In this document: positions 28,628 to 36,528 of the stretch, piece by piece
Layout: each line of letters starts with the position of its first letter
How positions within the stretch are numbered: the first letter of the stretch is position 1
NCBI RefSeq assembly: GCF_035975855.1
Contig: NZ_CP109055.1
Coordinates: forward strand, 4,588,001-4,652,000
Direction: 5' to 3'
Origin: Streptomyces sp. NBC_01304
GTDB taxonomy: Bacteria > Actinomycetota > Actinomycetes > Streptomycetales > Streptomycetaceae
Length of the DNA: 64,000 bases
The notes under the pieces: model-generated
The model's input: the letters and a program-made list of their open reading frames with translations, nothing else
Told to the model about the DNA's origin: nothing
The model's database searches: none
Made by a program: the position numbers and the translations under genes

Positions 28628-30022
28628 CTACTCCAGCACCCCGCACAACGCGTCCAACGCCCCCGCCCAGGCATGCTCCGGCGGCCGCCCGTACCCAAGC
28701 ACCAGCGCGTCCCGCACCGCCCCGGACGCCTCGGGATGGCGGAAATAGCTGAGACCGGTCACCGAGAGGCCCTGCCAGGCGGCGGCCTGGACCACCGACT
28801 GCTCGGTGCCCGGCGGGAGTTCGAGCACCGCGTGCAGGCCGGCCGCGATGCCGCTGACGCGGACGCCGGGGGCGCGTGCGGCAAGTGCCTCGACCAGCTG
28901 GTCACGGCGGCGGCGGTAACGCAGCCGGGTGCCCCGGACATGACGGTCGTACGCACCCGAAGCGATGAACTCCGCGAGCGTGAGCTGGTCGAGGGAGCTG
29001 CAGTACCAGTCCTCCACCCCCTTGGCCGCGGCCACTTCCGCCGCGAGATCGGCCGGAAGGACCAGCCAGCCGAGCCGCAGCCCGGGTGCGAGGGCCTTGC
29101 TGGCGGTACCCATGTAGACCACGTGGTCGGGGTCCAGGCTCTGCAGGGCGCCGACCGGCTGGCGGTCGTAGCGGAACTCGCCGTCGTAGTCGTCCTCCAG
29201 GATCACCCCGCCGCTCCCGCGCGCCCAGTCGACGACCGCGGCCCGCCGCTGCGGCGAGAGCGGCAGCCCCATCGGGAACTGGTGCGCGGGCGTGAGCAGC
29301 ACCGCGCCGGGCCGCGTCCGGCCCAACTCCCGGGTGTGCGTGCCGAGTTCGTCGAAGCCGAGGGGCGGCAGGCCGAGGCCCCGCTCGGTGAACAGGTCCC
29401 GGTGGATGGCGAGTCCGTACGACTCCACGGCGACCTTGCGCACCCGGCGGGCGCGCAGCACCTGGGCGAGCAGGATCAGGCCGTGCACGGTGCCGGAGCA
29501 GATGACGATGCGGTCGGGCTCGGCGTAGACGCCGCGGACGCGGGCGAGGTAGTCGGCGAGGACGGTGCGCAGCTCGATGCGGCCGCGCGGGTCGCCGTAG
29601 CCGAAGGCCTCGATCGGGGCGGCGGTGAGCGCGCGCCGGTAGGCCTTGAGCCACTCGGCGCGCGGGAACGCGGCCAGGTCGCCGGTCCCCGGGCTCAGGT
29701 TGTACGCGACCGGGCCCCTGGCCCGCGGCGGGGTGGGGCGCCGCACCGGACGCGACACGGCGCGTTCGGCGACGCGGGTGCCGGAGCCCTGCCGTGCGGT
29801 GAGCCAGCCCTCGGCGACGAGGTCGGCGTAGGCGTCGGCCACGGTGTTGCGGGCGAGCCCCAGGTCGACGGCGAGCGAGCGGGACGAGGGCAGGCGGGTG
29901 CCGGGGGCGAGCCTGCCGCCCCGTACGGCCTCGCGCAGGGCGTCCGTGAGACCTTTGCGCACACCTGATGAGCCGACGTCCAGGTGAAGGTCGACGCCCA
30001 AAGTGGCCCAGGAATCTGCCAT
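28628..30022 (-). CDS. MocR-family transcriptional regulator (GntR-HTH fused to aminotransferase domain)
   Basis: 464 aa from ATG 30022. N-terminal GntR winged helix (GLTDALREAVRGGRLAPGTRLPSSR, LGLARNTVADAYADLVAEGWL) followed by a type I aminotransferase domain with YGDPRG, EDDYDGEFRYDRQPVGAL and the PLP-Lys region MGTASKALAPGLRLGW. MocR proteins use PLP as effector. Divergent from a carboxymuconolactone decarboxylase gene over 46 bp, the usual target pairing in Streptomyces. The gap holds TGGACCATACCCTTGGGTTA, a possible binding site. Confidence 0.93.
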   Translation of the reverse strand: MADSWATLGVDLHLDVGSSGVRKGLTDALREAVRGGRLAPGTRLPSSRSLAVDLGLARNTVADAYADLVAEGWLTARQGSGTRVAERAVSRPVRRPTPPRARGPVAYNLSPGTGDLAAFPRAEWLKAYRRALTAAPIEAFGYGDPRGRIELRTVLADYLARVRGVYAEPDRIVICSGTVHGLILLAQVLRARRVRKVAVESYGLAIHRDLFTERGLGLPPLGFDELGTHTRELGRTRPGAVLLTPAHQFPMGLPLSPQRRAAVVDWARGSGGVILEDDYDGEFRYDRQPVGALQSLDPDHVVYMGTASKALAPGLRLGWLVLPADLAAEVAAAKGVEDWYCSSLDQLTLAEFIASGAYDRHVRGTRLRYRRRRDQLVEALAARAPGVRVSGIAAGLHAVLELPPGTEQSVVQAAAWQGLSVTGLSYFRHPEASGAVRDALVLGYGRPPEHAWAGALDALCGVLE

Positions 30023-30068
30023 GGGAATGGACCATACCCTTGGGTTACTCCGCCCGTAGAGTCGCAAC
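30023..30068. promoter_or_regulatory. MocR/CMD divergent spacer
   Basis: 46 bp between divergent starts with TGGACCATACCCTTGGGTTA. Such a short shared spacer implies that MocR binding affects both genes. TAGAGT near 30057 is a -10-like hexamer for the plus-strand gene. Confidence 0.45.
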
Positions 30069-30572
30069 ATGACCACGAACGAAGACAGCACCCGGTACGC
30101 CCCCGAGCACGCCCCGCGCCTCGCCTGGGCCAAGCTCGCCCCCGAGGTCTACAAGGCCATGATCAAGCTGGACACGGCCGCCCGGCAGGGCCTGGACCCC
30201 AAGCTCTTCGAGCTGGTGAAGATCCGCGCCTCACAGATCAACAAGTGCGCCTTCTGCCTCGACATGCACACCAAGGACGCCCTCGCGGCGGGCGAGACGG
30301 TCGAGCGGGTCGTCCAGCTCGCCGCCTGGGACGAGTCGCGGCACTTCTACACGGCGAAGGAGGCCGCGGCGCTGGAGCTGACCGAGGCGGTCACCGTCCT
30401 CACGGACGGCTTCGTGCCGGACGAGGTGTACGCGCGGGCGGCCGAGCAGTTCGAGGAGGCGGAGCTCGCGCAGCTGATCGCCGCGATCGCGACGATCAAT
30501 GCGTGGAACCGCTTCGGAGTGAGCACGCGGATGGTGGCGGGGCACTACACGCCGCAGGCCCACGCTCACTGA
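30069..30572 (+). CDS. Carboxymuconolactone decarboxylase/AhpD-like protein
   Basis: 167 aa. The AhpD-type CxxC is visible in KCAFCLDMHTKDA, followed by LELTEAVTVLTDGFVPDEVY and ATINAWNRFGVSTRM. Such proteins act as alkylhydroperoxidase-like thiol enzymes; substrate unknown. Probably controlled by the divergent MocR. A decayed second copy lies just downstream, at 30700-31021. Confidence 0.92.
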   Translation: MTTNEDSTRYAPEHAPRLAWAKLAPEVYKAMIKLDTAARQGLDPKLFELVKIRASQINKCAFCLDMHTKDALAAGETVERVVQLAAWDESRHFYTAKEAAALELTEAVTVLTDGFVPDEVYARAAEQFEEAELAQLIAAIATINAWNRFGVSTRMVAGHYTPQAHAH

Positions 30573-30604
30573 GCGCTCCGCGAGGAGGCCGGTTCTTCAC
30601 CTGC

Positions 30605-30690
30605 AGGCCGGTGGGGGCTGGTCGCGCCCACGCGGCGGAGCCGCACATCGATGCAGCCCCCGCGCCCCTTCGGGGCACGACCCAAACGAT
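30605..30690. repeat. Streptomyces-type dispersed intergenic repeat
   Basis: GCAGGCCGGTGGGGGCTGGT, then CGCGCCCACGCGGCGGAGCC, CACATCGATGCAGCCCCCGC and GCGCCCCTTCGGGGC. From memory, near-identical GTGGGGGCTGGTCGCGC...CGCGCCCCTTCGGGGC units recur in intergenic regions of many Streptomyces genomes. It contains a GCCCC-TTC-GGGGC hairpin. It separates the intact decarboxylase from its decayed copy. Confidence 0.55.
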
Positions 30691-30699
30691 CCAGGAGCT

Positions 30700-31021
30700 C
30701 TCAAGTAACACCCCGCACCTCGACATGCACCTTGAGCTCGCCCGTAAGAACGGCGAGAGTGAGGGGCGGCTCGATCTGCTCAACTCCTGGGCGGAGGCCG
30801 AGGGTTAGCACTCGGCGCGCGAGCGTGCCGCCCTCGCACTTACCGAGGCGGTGACGGTCCTGACGGACGGCTCCGTTCCCGACGACGTGTACGCCGAGGC
30901 CGCACGCCACTTCGGTGAGGCCGAACTCGCGCACCTCATCGCCATGATCACCGTCATCAACGGCTGGAACCGCCTGATGGTCAGCCGCCGCATCCAGCCC
31001 GGAGGCCCCGCATGGACGTGA
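30700..31021 (+). pseudogene. Decayed carboxymuconolactone decarboxylase copy
   Basis: One frame reads NTPHLDMHLELARKNGESEG, LLNSWAEAEG, then an in-frame TAG at 30806-30808, then ARERAALALTEAVTVLTDGS, PDDVYAEAARHFGEAELAHL and VINGWNRLMVSRR before TGA at 31019-31021. This tracks the intact upstream gene from its CxxC region to the C-terminus. The 5' quarter is missing, both Cys of CxxC are gone (NTPHLDMH), and the amber codon falls where homologues have an aromatic residue. Its tail overlaps the start of the next gene. Confidence 0.85.
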
Positions 31022-31749
31022 ACGTATTCCGCGCATTGCACCAAGACCGCGCCCCCGGCGACCCCCTGATCCTGCCCGGACCGTGGGACGCGGCCAGCGC
31101 CAGGGTGTTCGCCGAGGCCGGCTTCCCGGCGCTGGCGACGCCGAGCGCGGGGATCGCGGCGTCGCTCGGGTACCAGGACGGGGCGACGCCGGCCGACGAG
31201 ATGTTCGCGCAGGTCGCACGGATCGTGCGGGCGGTGGCGGAGTTCGGGATCCCGGTGTCGGCGGACGTCGAGGCGGGCTACGGACTCTCGGCGAAGGACC
31301 TGGTGGCGCGGGTCCTGGACACCGGGGTGGTGGGCATCAACCTGGAGGACTCCGCCGCGCACGTCCTCAACGACCCGGCAGCGCAGGCCGATTGGCTCGG
31401 CGAGGTGCGGGCCGCGGCGGGCGACGCGCTGTTCATCAACGCCCGGGTGGACACGTACCTGTGCGTGAAGGACGCGCCGGACGTGGTCGAGCAGACGATC
31501 GCGCGGGGGCAGCGGTACGTCGAGGCGGGGGCCGACTGCGTCTACCCGATCCTGGCGACGCCGGACCACCTGCCCCGCCTGGCCGCCGGGATCGCGGCAC
31601 CGCTGAACGCGGTGGCCCACCCGAACTTCCCGCCGCCGCAACGGCTCGGCGAGCTGGGGGCGTCCCGGATCACCTTCGGGCCGGGCCTGCAGGTGCGGGC
31701 GATGGGAGCGGTGCGGGAGATCGCGCAGGCGCTGCGCGGGGAGGGCTGA
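31012..31749 (+). CDS. Isocitrate lyase/PEP mutase family protein
   Basis: 245 aa. TIM-barrel of the PEP mutase/methylisocitrate lyase superfamily: LPGPWDAASARVFAEAGFPA and TPSAGIAASLGYQDG near the N-terminus, metal and substrate loop SADVEAGYG, then GINLEDS and NARVDTYL. The carboxyphosphonoenolpyruvate-type annotation is common, but without the KKCGH motif of true lyases the reaction cannot be fixed. The start lies inside the decayed decarboxylase tail, implying past coupling with that gene. Confidence 0.87.
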   Translation: MDVNVFRALHQDRAPGDPLILPGPWDAASARVFAEAGFPALATPSAGIAASLGYQDGATPADEMFAQVARIVRAVAEFGIPVSADVEAGYGLSAKDLVARVLDTGVVGINLEDSAAHVLNDPAAQADWLGEVRAAAGDALFINARVDTYLCVKDAPDVVEQTIARGQRYVEAGADCVYPILATPDHLPRLAAGIAAPLNAVAHPNFPPPQRLGELGASRITFGPGLQVRAMGAVREIAQALRGEG

Positions 31750-31939
31750 GCGGGCGGCCGAGTCACGCCGCGGCAACGATCTCGTGGAGCTCTCGTGCCC
31801 TTTTCCCGCTGAGCTGTGAGCCCTCGAACAGCGGGGACGGAACGCCCTGGCACGGCTTGTATGGTGCGGAAGAGGCCCAAGTGGTTGTTCGAACCGCTTG
31901 AGGCTGAAGCGTCCACAGCCGAACGGGGAGCAGACGGCC

Positions 31940-32269
31940 ATGGGGGAACAATTCAAGACAGACGTCGGGGAACTCTCGCAGTTCCTGACGAATCTGGAGA
32001 AGTGCGTCGACGAGCTGAACGAGGCCCGGTCCGCACTCGAGCACGTACGCGCCGACCAGATCGGCACCTCCCGGCTCGACGAGGCCTGTGACAAGTTCCA
32101 GGAAGAGTGGAAGTACGGGTCCGAGCAGACCAAGAAGATGATCGACGCGATCAAAGAGGGCGTGAAGGCCAACAAGAAGGGCTACGAAGAGGTCGAGGAC
32201 GCCTTGGAGAAGGCCCTCAAGCAGATCGCGGACCAGAGCACTTCGGGCGGCAACGGGGGCGGTAAGTAG
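31940..32269 (+). CDS. WXG100-like small protein (type VII secretion cargo)
   Basis: 109 aa from ATG 31940. All-helical and charged, with VGELSQFLTNLEKCVDELNEA in the first helix and EEWKYGSEQTKKMIDAIKEG in the second; W-x-x-G at the turn replaces the canonical W-x-G. A Gly-rich flexible tail (TSGGNGGGK) follows. Size, helical hairpin plan and its pairing with a WXG protein downstream (1-nt stop/start overlap at 32269) fit an ESAT-6-like partner. No signal peptide. The ESX machinery is not in the window. Confidence 0.8.
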   Translation: MGEQFKTDVGELSQFLTNLEKCVDELNEARSALEHVRADQIGTSRLDEACDKFQEEWKYGSEQTKKMIDAIKEGVKANKKGYEEVEDALEKALKQIADQSTSGGNGGGK

Positions 32270-33534
32270 TGGCCGCGAACCCGTACCCCAACATCGGCTG
32301 GAACCCCGCGCCGGGCATTCCGACCGAGGTCAACTCGCTGCAGAAGAAGGTCTCCGCGGCCGCGACCGCCCTCGATGCCTGCCACCAGCAGCTCTCCAAG
32401 CTCCTCGGCGAGAGCAGCTACTGGCAGGGCGACGCGGCCGAGGAGTTCCGCAAGTCGCTCGACGGCGAACTGCCGAAGTACATCAAGGAGGCCGCGACCT
32501 CGCTGCGTACGGCCTCGTCCCAGCTGCACAACTGGGACGGCCACCTCGGCGCCAACCGCGAGCTCGCGCAGAAGTACGACCTCGACTCGGCCGAGAAGAA
32601 GAAGGCGCTCGCGCAGGCCAAGGGCGTCTACGAGCAGGCCTCGAAGCACCCGGATCTGAAGCTCGCGGGCCAGACCTTCGACTCGCAGGAAGCGGCCGAC
32701 GCCGCGACCACCCGGCTGCGGGCCGCCGAGCGGAGCATGAACGAGGCGTCGACGGCGGTCAACAACGCCAACTCCTCGTACGAGGCGCTGAACGTCAAGA
32801 TCAAGGAGCTGGAGACCCAGCACTCCGACCAGGCCGAGGTCATCGCCAAGGCCCTGGACGGCGCGACGAAGAAGGCGCCGGACGAGCCGGGCTTCTGGAG
32901 CAAGGTCGGCGACATCCTGAAGTCCGTCGGCGACTTCCTCAAGGAGCACGCCGGGACCATCGGCGCCATCGCCGGTCTGCTCGCGCTCTTCCCGACGCCG
33001 CTGGCGCCGCTGTTCGCCGGTATCGCGGTCGTGGCGAGCGCCACCTCCATGGCGAAGAATCTCTCCGACCCGGAATTCCGCAGCCAGTTGATGGGCGGCG
33101 GCAGCGGCATGGACACCTTCGCCGCATGGGCCTCGCTCGCCGGTGACACCGTCGGCATGATCCCCGGCGGCAAGGCGCTCGGCACCGCCGCCAAGGAGGT
33201 CACCGAGGGCCTGGCCGACGCCGGTCGGTGGGGCGTGGCCGTGTCCCAGAGCGAGAAGGCGGGCGCCTTCGTGAAGGAGGTCGTCCCGGCCTTCTCCAAG
33301 AACGCCGCCGACGACGTCTCCGACGCCTGGCGCGCGGCCGGGGAGTCCGCAGGCGGCTCGGCGAAGCTGATGGGCAGCATCACCGCGAACGGCGTCAACG
33401 TAGCGGCGAACCTGGTGTCCTCCGCGGAGAGCATGGGCCTGGTGGACAAGGACGGCGGCGAGCACAACGCGGCGGAGAGCACGAAGGCCGCCGCCACCGC
33501 GCACTCCATAGCCGGCCTCTTCGGGTGGGCCTGA
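32269..33534 (+). CDS. WXG-domain type VII secreted effector-like protein
   Basis: 421 aa, GTG start overlapping the previous stop. N-terminal WXG hairpin (TEVNSLQKKVSAAATALDAC then SSYWQGDAAEEF), a long coiled-coil (about 100-210), a hydrophobic pair at about 225-265 (TIGAIAGLLALFPTPLAPLF AGIAVVASAT) that could insert into membranes, and an Ala/Gly-rich C-terminal domain (MDTFAAWASLAGDTVGMIPGG). This is the shape of a long T7SS substrate or pore-forming effector. No known toxin motif seen, and no obvious immunity gene apart from the membrane protein downstream. Confidence 0.78.
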   Translation: MAANPYPNIGWNPAPGIPTEVNSLQKKVSAAATALDACHQQLSKLLGESSYWQGDAAEEFRKSLDGELPKYIKEAATSLRTASSQLHNWDGHLGANRELAQKYDLDSAEKKKALAQAKGVYEQASKHPDLKLAGQTFDSQEAADAATTRLRAAERSMNEASTAVNNANSSYEALNVKIKELETQHSDQAEVIAKALDGATKKAPDEPGFWSKVGDILKSVGDFLKEHAGTIGAIAGLLALFPTPLAPLFAGIAVVASATSMAKNLSDPEFRSQLMGGGSGMDTFAAWASLAGDTVGMIPGGKALGTAAKEVTEGLADAGRWGVAVSQSEKAGAFVKEVVPAFSKNAADDVSDAWRAAGESAGGSAKLMGSITANGVNVAANLVSSAESMGLVDKDGGEHNAAESTKAAATAHSIAGLFGWA

Positions 33535-34250
33535 TGGCCGGCGAGACCACACAGCGCCGACCGGCCACGGACGACCGTCGACCCGCCTTCTGGTATGGGC
33601 TGCCGCACGGCTATGTGCGGATCGACCTCGACCCGCCCCTGGAGAGCCTCGTCGCGCTCGTACAGGAGGCGGCCGCGCTGCCCGACGGGGAGCGCGAGCG
33701 CGTGGACGAGGTGCTGCGTTTCTACGCCGCCACCGTGCAGGCCCTGAACGCGCAGCAGGTGCAGAGCTGCGCCATGGGCATGCACCCGGACGACGCCGGG
33801 GGCCTGGCCACGTCCGTACTCACCGTCTCGACGGTGGCGGCCTCCGGCGGCAACGCCAAGCTGGTCGTCGCCGGCCTCGCGGGCTCCGCGGCCGACGCCC
33901 CGGACACCGGTCTGCGCCCCCTCCAACTCCCTCTTGGTCTGGCCTACTTGGCCGAGGAGCGGCGCCGCACCATCGCCCCCGGACCGCCGCCCGAGGGCAC
34001 GGACGGGCCCCGGTACGAGGAGATCTGGCAGGGCACGATCGCCGTGCCCGCGCCCGGCAACCGGGACATCGTCATGCTGCAGCTGGTCACCCCTGCGGTG
34101 GCCCTCGCGGACGACTACCGCAATGTGCTGCTCGGGGTCGCCCATACGCTGTCGTTCACCGACCCGACCGTGGACGCGGGCGCGGACGCGGGCAGCGACG
34201 GCCCTCCGCCCCACTCCGCCGCGGCGGCGATCCACGACGACTTCGGGTAA
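33534..34250 (+). CDS. T7SS-cluster-associated protein of unknown function
   Basis: 238 aa from ATG 33534, sharing TGATG with the preceding stop. Soluble: FWYGLPHGYVRIDLDPPLES, a helical middle with VDEVLRFYAATVQALNAQQVQ, and a beta-rich second half ending with ALADDYRNVLLGVAHTLSF. No signal peptide or helix. Its fixed place between the WXG effector and a membrane protein suggests a chaperone or adaptor for the secreted pair (EspG-like role), which is inference only. Confidence 0.7.
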   Translation: MAGETTQRRPATDDRRPAFWYGLPHGYVRIDLDPPLESLVALVQEAAALPDGERERVDEVLRFYAATVQALNAQQVQSCAMGMHPDDAGGLATSVLTVSTVAASGGNAKLVVAGLAGSAADAPDTGLRPLQLPLGLAYLAEERRRTIAPGPPPEGTDGPRYEEIWQGTIAVPAPGNRDIVMLQLVTPAVALADDYRNVLLGVAHTLSFTDPTVDAGADAGSDGPPPHSAAAAIHDDFG

Positions 34251-34265
34251 AGGACGACCGCCCCC

Positions 34266-34925
34266 ATGAACAACCCGACCAACCCCACCAACCCGGGCAC
34301 GCCCGGCGCACCTCCCGATGTGGACCAGCTGATCCGGCACACCACGGGCAGGCTGTACCGGCACATCGCCACGCGGCTCGCGCTGGCCGTGGTCCTGCTC
34401 GCCGTGCCGTTCGTGGCGACCGCGGCCGGGTACGACGCCGCCCTGCCGTTCTTCTGCATCCCGGCTGGCCTGTTCGTGCTGATCTTCCTGGTGCTGCGGC
34501 TGCGCCACGGCTCCCGGCTCGGGGTGTGCAAGAAGGTGCTGCGCGCCTATCCCCTGGAGTACCGCACGCGGGTGTCGAAGAAGGCATCCCAGTGGCAGTA
34601 CCTCGGCGATGTGCACACGGTGCGGGTGTCGGTGCGCGGGCAGCAGGGCGCTCCCACCCTGCGGGCCCTCAACGCCGCCACGGTGCGCCGCTGGCCGAAG
34701 GGGGCCGAGGAGGCCGGCGCCTGGTTCGCGGGTGACGCGGCGTTCGGCGGCGTGCTGGTCCTGCCGGCCGGCGGCGAGATCTTCTTCGTGCAGCCCGCGG
34801 AGTGGGAGAAGTCCGCCGCCGAGCGCGACGCGGCCGACCCGCAGCGCCGGTCCCTGGCCGAACAGACGGGCATTTCCCGGCTGTTGGAGCGGGAGCCGAA
34901 CCTGATCGCGGCCCTGGGCAGGTGA
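34266..34925 (+). CDS. Membrane protein of the T7SS-like cluster
   Basis: 219 aa. A short Asn/Thr/Pro N-terminus, two adjacent helices (about 39-58 and 61-80: ALAVVLLAVPFVATAAG and ALPFFCIPAGLFVLIFLVL), then a cytoplasmic domain of about 135 residues with LEYRTRVSKKASQWQYLGDV and GGVLVLPAGGEIFFVQPAEW. Last gene of the four-gene unit. It could tether the cluster products at the membrane or act as an immunity protein; nothing in the sequence decides. Confidence 0.72.
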   Translation: MNNPTNPTNPGTPGAPPDVDQLIRHTTGRLYRHIATRLALAVVLLAVPFVATAAGYDAALPFFCIPAGLFVLIFLVLRLRHGSRLGVCKKVLRAYPLEYRTRVSKKASQWQYLGDVHTVRVSVRGQQGAPTLRALNAATVRRWPKGAEEAGAWFAGDAAFGGVLVLPAGGEIFFVQPAEWEKSAAERDAADPQRRSLAEQTGISRLLEREPNLIAALGR

Positions 34926-34944
34926 CGCGACCCTACTGGGGGCC

Positions 34945-35038
34945 GGTCGCCGGGTGCCGGGTGCCGGGTGCCGGTCGCCGGGTGCCGGGTGCCGGTCGCC
35001 GGGTGCCGGGTGCCGGTCGCCGGGTGCCGGGTGCCGGT
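34945..35038. repeat. Tandem repeat of CCGGGTG/CCGGTCG heptamers with 21-bp period
   Basis: GGTCGCCGGGTGCCGGGTGC-type units, 21 bp long, repeat about four times; the first unit carries one extra CCGGGTG heptamer. Copies are nearly identical, so the array is young or kept homogeneous by slippage. It lies directly downstream of the T7SS-like cluster and abuts the long inverted repeat. Confidence 0.9.
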
Positions 35039-35047
35039 CACTGCTGA

Positions 35048-35382
35048 AGAGCGGATTGCGTGGCTGGTGTGGGTGGGTGGTGCGGGTGGCCTCCGCACCT
35101 TTCGTCGCTGTCTGCGGCGGCTCGGGGGCTGACTTTCCCCGATACCGGTCAGTACGCAGCCGAAGAGGGTCCCCGTGAGGCTAGGTGGGGGATAAGGGGC
35201 CCCAGACGGACCCTTATGTCCGTTATGGCTGCCCCTTTTCCCCCACCTCGCCCTCCGAGCCCCCTGCTGCCCCGTACTGACCGCAATCGGGGAAAGCCAG
35301 CCACGGAGCACCGGCAGGCGACGTCGAAAGAAGCGGAGGCCACCGGCACCACCCGCCCACACCAGCCACGCAATTCGCTTCT
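35048..35382. repeat. Long near-palindrome, about 160-bp arms
   Basis: The left arm (about 35048-35211) and the reverse complement of the right arm (about 35218-35382) align over their whole length at roughly 80% identity, including ATTGCGTGGCTGGTGTGGG, GGTGGCCTCCGC, CTTTCCCCGAT and GGTCAGTACG. The core is ACGGAC-CCTTAT-GTCCGT (35206-35223) inside AGGTGGGGGATAAGGGGC / GCCCCTTTTCCCCCACCT (35183-35200 / 35231-35248). No gene fits. It may be a MITE relic or a very large RNA hairpin. Confidence 0.88.
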
Positions 35383-35394
35383 GCCCCTGCCCTG

Positions 35395-35428
35395 CCCCGG
35401 CCCCGGCCCCGGCCCCGGCCCCGGCCCC
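35395..35428. repeat. CCCCGG hexamer repeat
   Basis: Five and two-thirds copies of CCCCGG, immediately outside the right arm of the long near-palindrome and 9 bp before the terminator hairpin. Confidence 0.9.
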
Positions 35429-35436
35429 TGCTAAAA

Positions 35437-35471
35437 CGCCGGGCCGCCCCAACAACAGGGGCGGCCCGGCG
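35437..35471 (-). terminator. Intrinsic terminator of the glycine betaine operon
   Basis: CGCCGGGCCGCCCC (35437-35450), loop AACAACA, GGGGCGGCCCGGCG (35458-35471): a perfect 14-bp stem 33 bp past the binding-protein stop. On the minus strand it is followed by TTTT (complement of AAAA at 35433-35436). Confidence 0.9.
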
Positions 35472-35503
35472 CATTCAGCTGGCCAGCGACAACTGCCTAC
35501 TGC

Positions 35504-36466
35504 CTACTTCTTCGGCAGCCAGGCCTGCCACACGTCCTTGTTCTCCGCGACCCACTTCTTCGCGGCGGCGTCGGGCTTCATGCCGTCCTTCGAGATCCAC
35601 TTGGCGACCTCGTCCTGCTGGTCGTTCTTCCAGTTGAAGTTCTTCAGGAACTCGGCCGCCTTGCCGCCTTCCTTCGCGAAGTCCGCGTTCAGGTACTTCT
35701 GCAGCTTGTTGTTGTCGTAGCCGCACTTGGTCGACTCCTTGGGCTCATTGCAGCCCTCGGTCCACTCGGGGAACTTCACCTCGACCATGTCCAGGTCCTG
35801 GTTCGCCCACAGCGGCGTCCACCAGTAGGTGATGAACGGCGTCTTGGCCTTGTACTTCTGCTGGATCTCCTTGATCTGCGCGGCCTCGTTGCCGGTTTCC
35901 TTGATGTGGTAGTTCAGCTTGTGGTTCTTGATCAGGTACTCGTCGTACGTGGTGTACGAGGGCGCCGCGCCGATGAACTCGCCCTTGTCGCCGGACTCGG
36001 AGCTCTTGAAGTCCTTGGCGAACTTGTTGAGGTTCTTGTAGTCCAGGATCTCCGGGTGCGCGTCCGCGTAGTACTTCGGCACGAACCAGCCGATGTGGCC
36101 GACCACTCCGAGGTCGCCGGCCTTGACGACGCTCTTCTTCCGGTCGATGTACTGCTTCTGCTTGTCGGGCTGGCCGTTCCAGTCCTCGAGGATGACGTCG
36201 GCCTCGCCGTTGTTCAGGGCGTCCCAGGCGATGGGCTCGTCCATCACCTTGAGGTTGACCTTCTTGACGTTCAGCTTGTCCTCGAGGATCACCTTGGCGA
36301 CCTCGGCGTTGGCCTGGGCGCCCACCCACGACGGCACTGTGATGGTGACCTCGTCGGCGCTCTTCTCCTTGCCGGTCTCGGCGGCACCACAGGCGCTCAG
36401 GGCGACCATGCCGAGGACGCCGGCGCCGGCGATGAGGGAGGTGCGTATCTGCTTGCTGTGCTTCAC
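35504..36466 (-). CDS. Glycine betaine ABC transporter substrate-binding lipoprotein
   Basis: 320 aa. Lipoprotein signal with lipobox LSAC (GVLGMVALSACGAAE). The mature part is an OpuAC-type domain: TITVPSWVGAQANAEVAKVI, EDWNGQPDKQKQYI, GAAPSYTTYDEYLIKN and FITYWWTPLWANQDLDMV; the aromatic residues are placed to box a quaternary ammonium group. It captures betaine-type osmoprotectants outside the membrane and passes them to the fused permease. Last gene of the operon, 62 bp after the permease. Confidence 0.92.
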   Translation of the reverse strand: MKHSKQIRTSLIAGAGVLGMVALSACGAAETGKEKSADEVTITVPSWVGAQANAEVAKVILEDKLNVKKVNLKVMDEPIAWDALNNGEADVILEDWNGQPDKQKQYIDRKKSVVKAGDLGVVGHIGWFVPKYYADAHPEILDYKNLNKFAKDFKSSESGDKGEFIGAAPSYTTYDEYLIKNHKLNYHIKETGNEAAQIKEIQQKYKAKTPFITYWWTPLWANQDLDMVEVKFPEWTEGCNEPKESTKCGYDNNKLQKYLNADFAKEGGKAAEFLKNFNWKNDQQDEVAKWISKDGMKPDAAAKKWVAENKDVWQAWLPKK

Positions 36467-36528
36467 GAGTTTCTTTTCCTTACGTAGCAGGAGAGTTGGA
36501 GCAAGTGCGGGGTGCGACTGCCGGGTGT

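Noticed and set aside
31848..31866. TGGCAC-N5-GTAT resembles a sigma-54 promoter before the WXG cluster.
   Set aside because: Actinobacteria lack sigma-54, and the TTGC half is imperfect.
34945..35038. Regular short repeats that could suggest a CRISPR array.
   Set aside because: The repeats abut with no unique spacers and the period is only 21 bp; no cas genes are present.
35041..35440. Short frames on both strands giving similar peptides (VAGVGGWC and GQY motifs).
   Set aside because: The similarity comes from the inverted repeat; frames overlap tandem repeats and have no ribosome sites.
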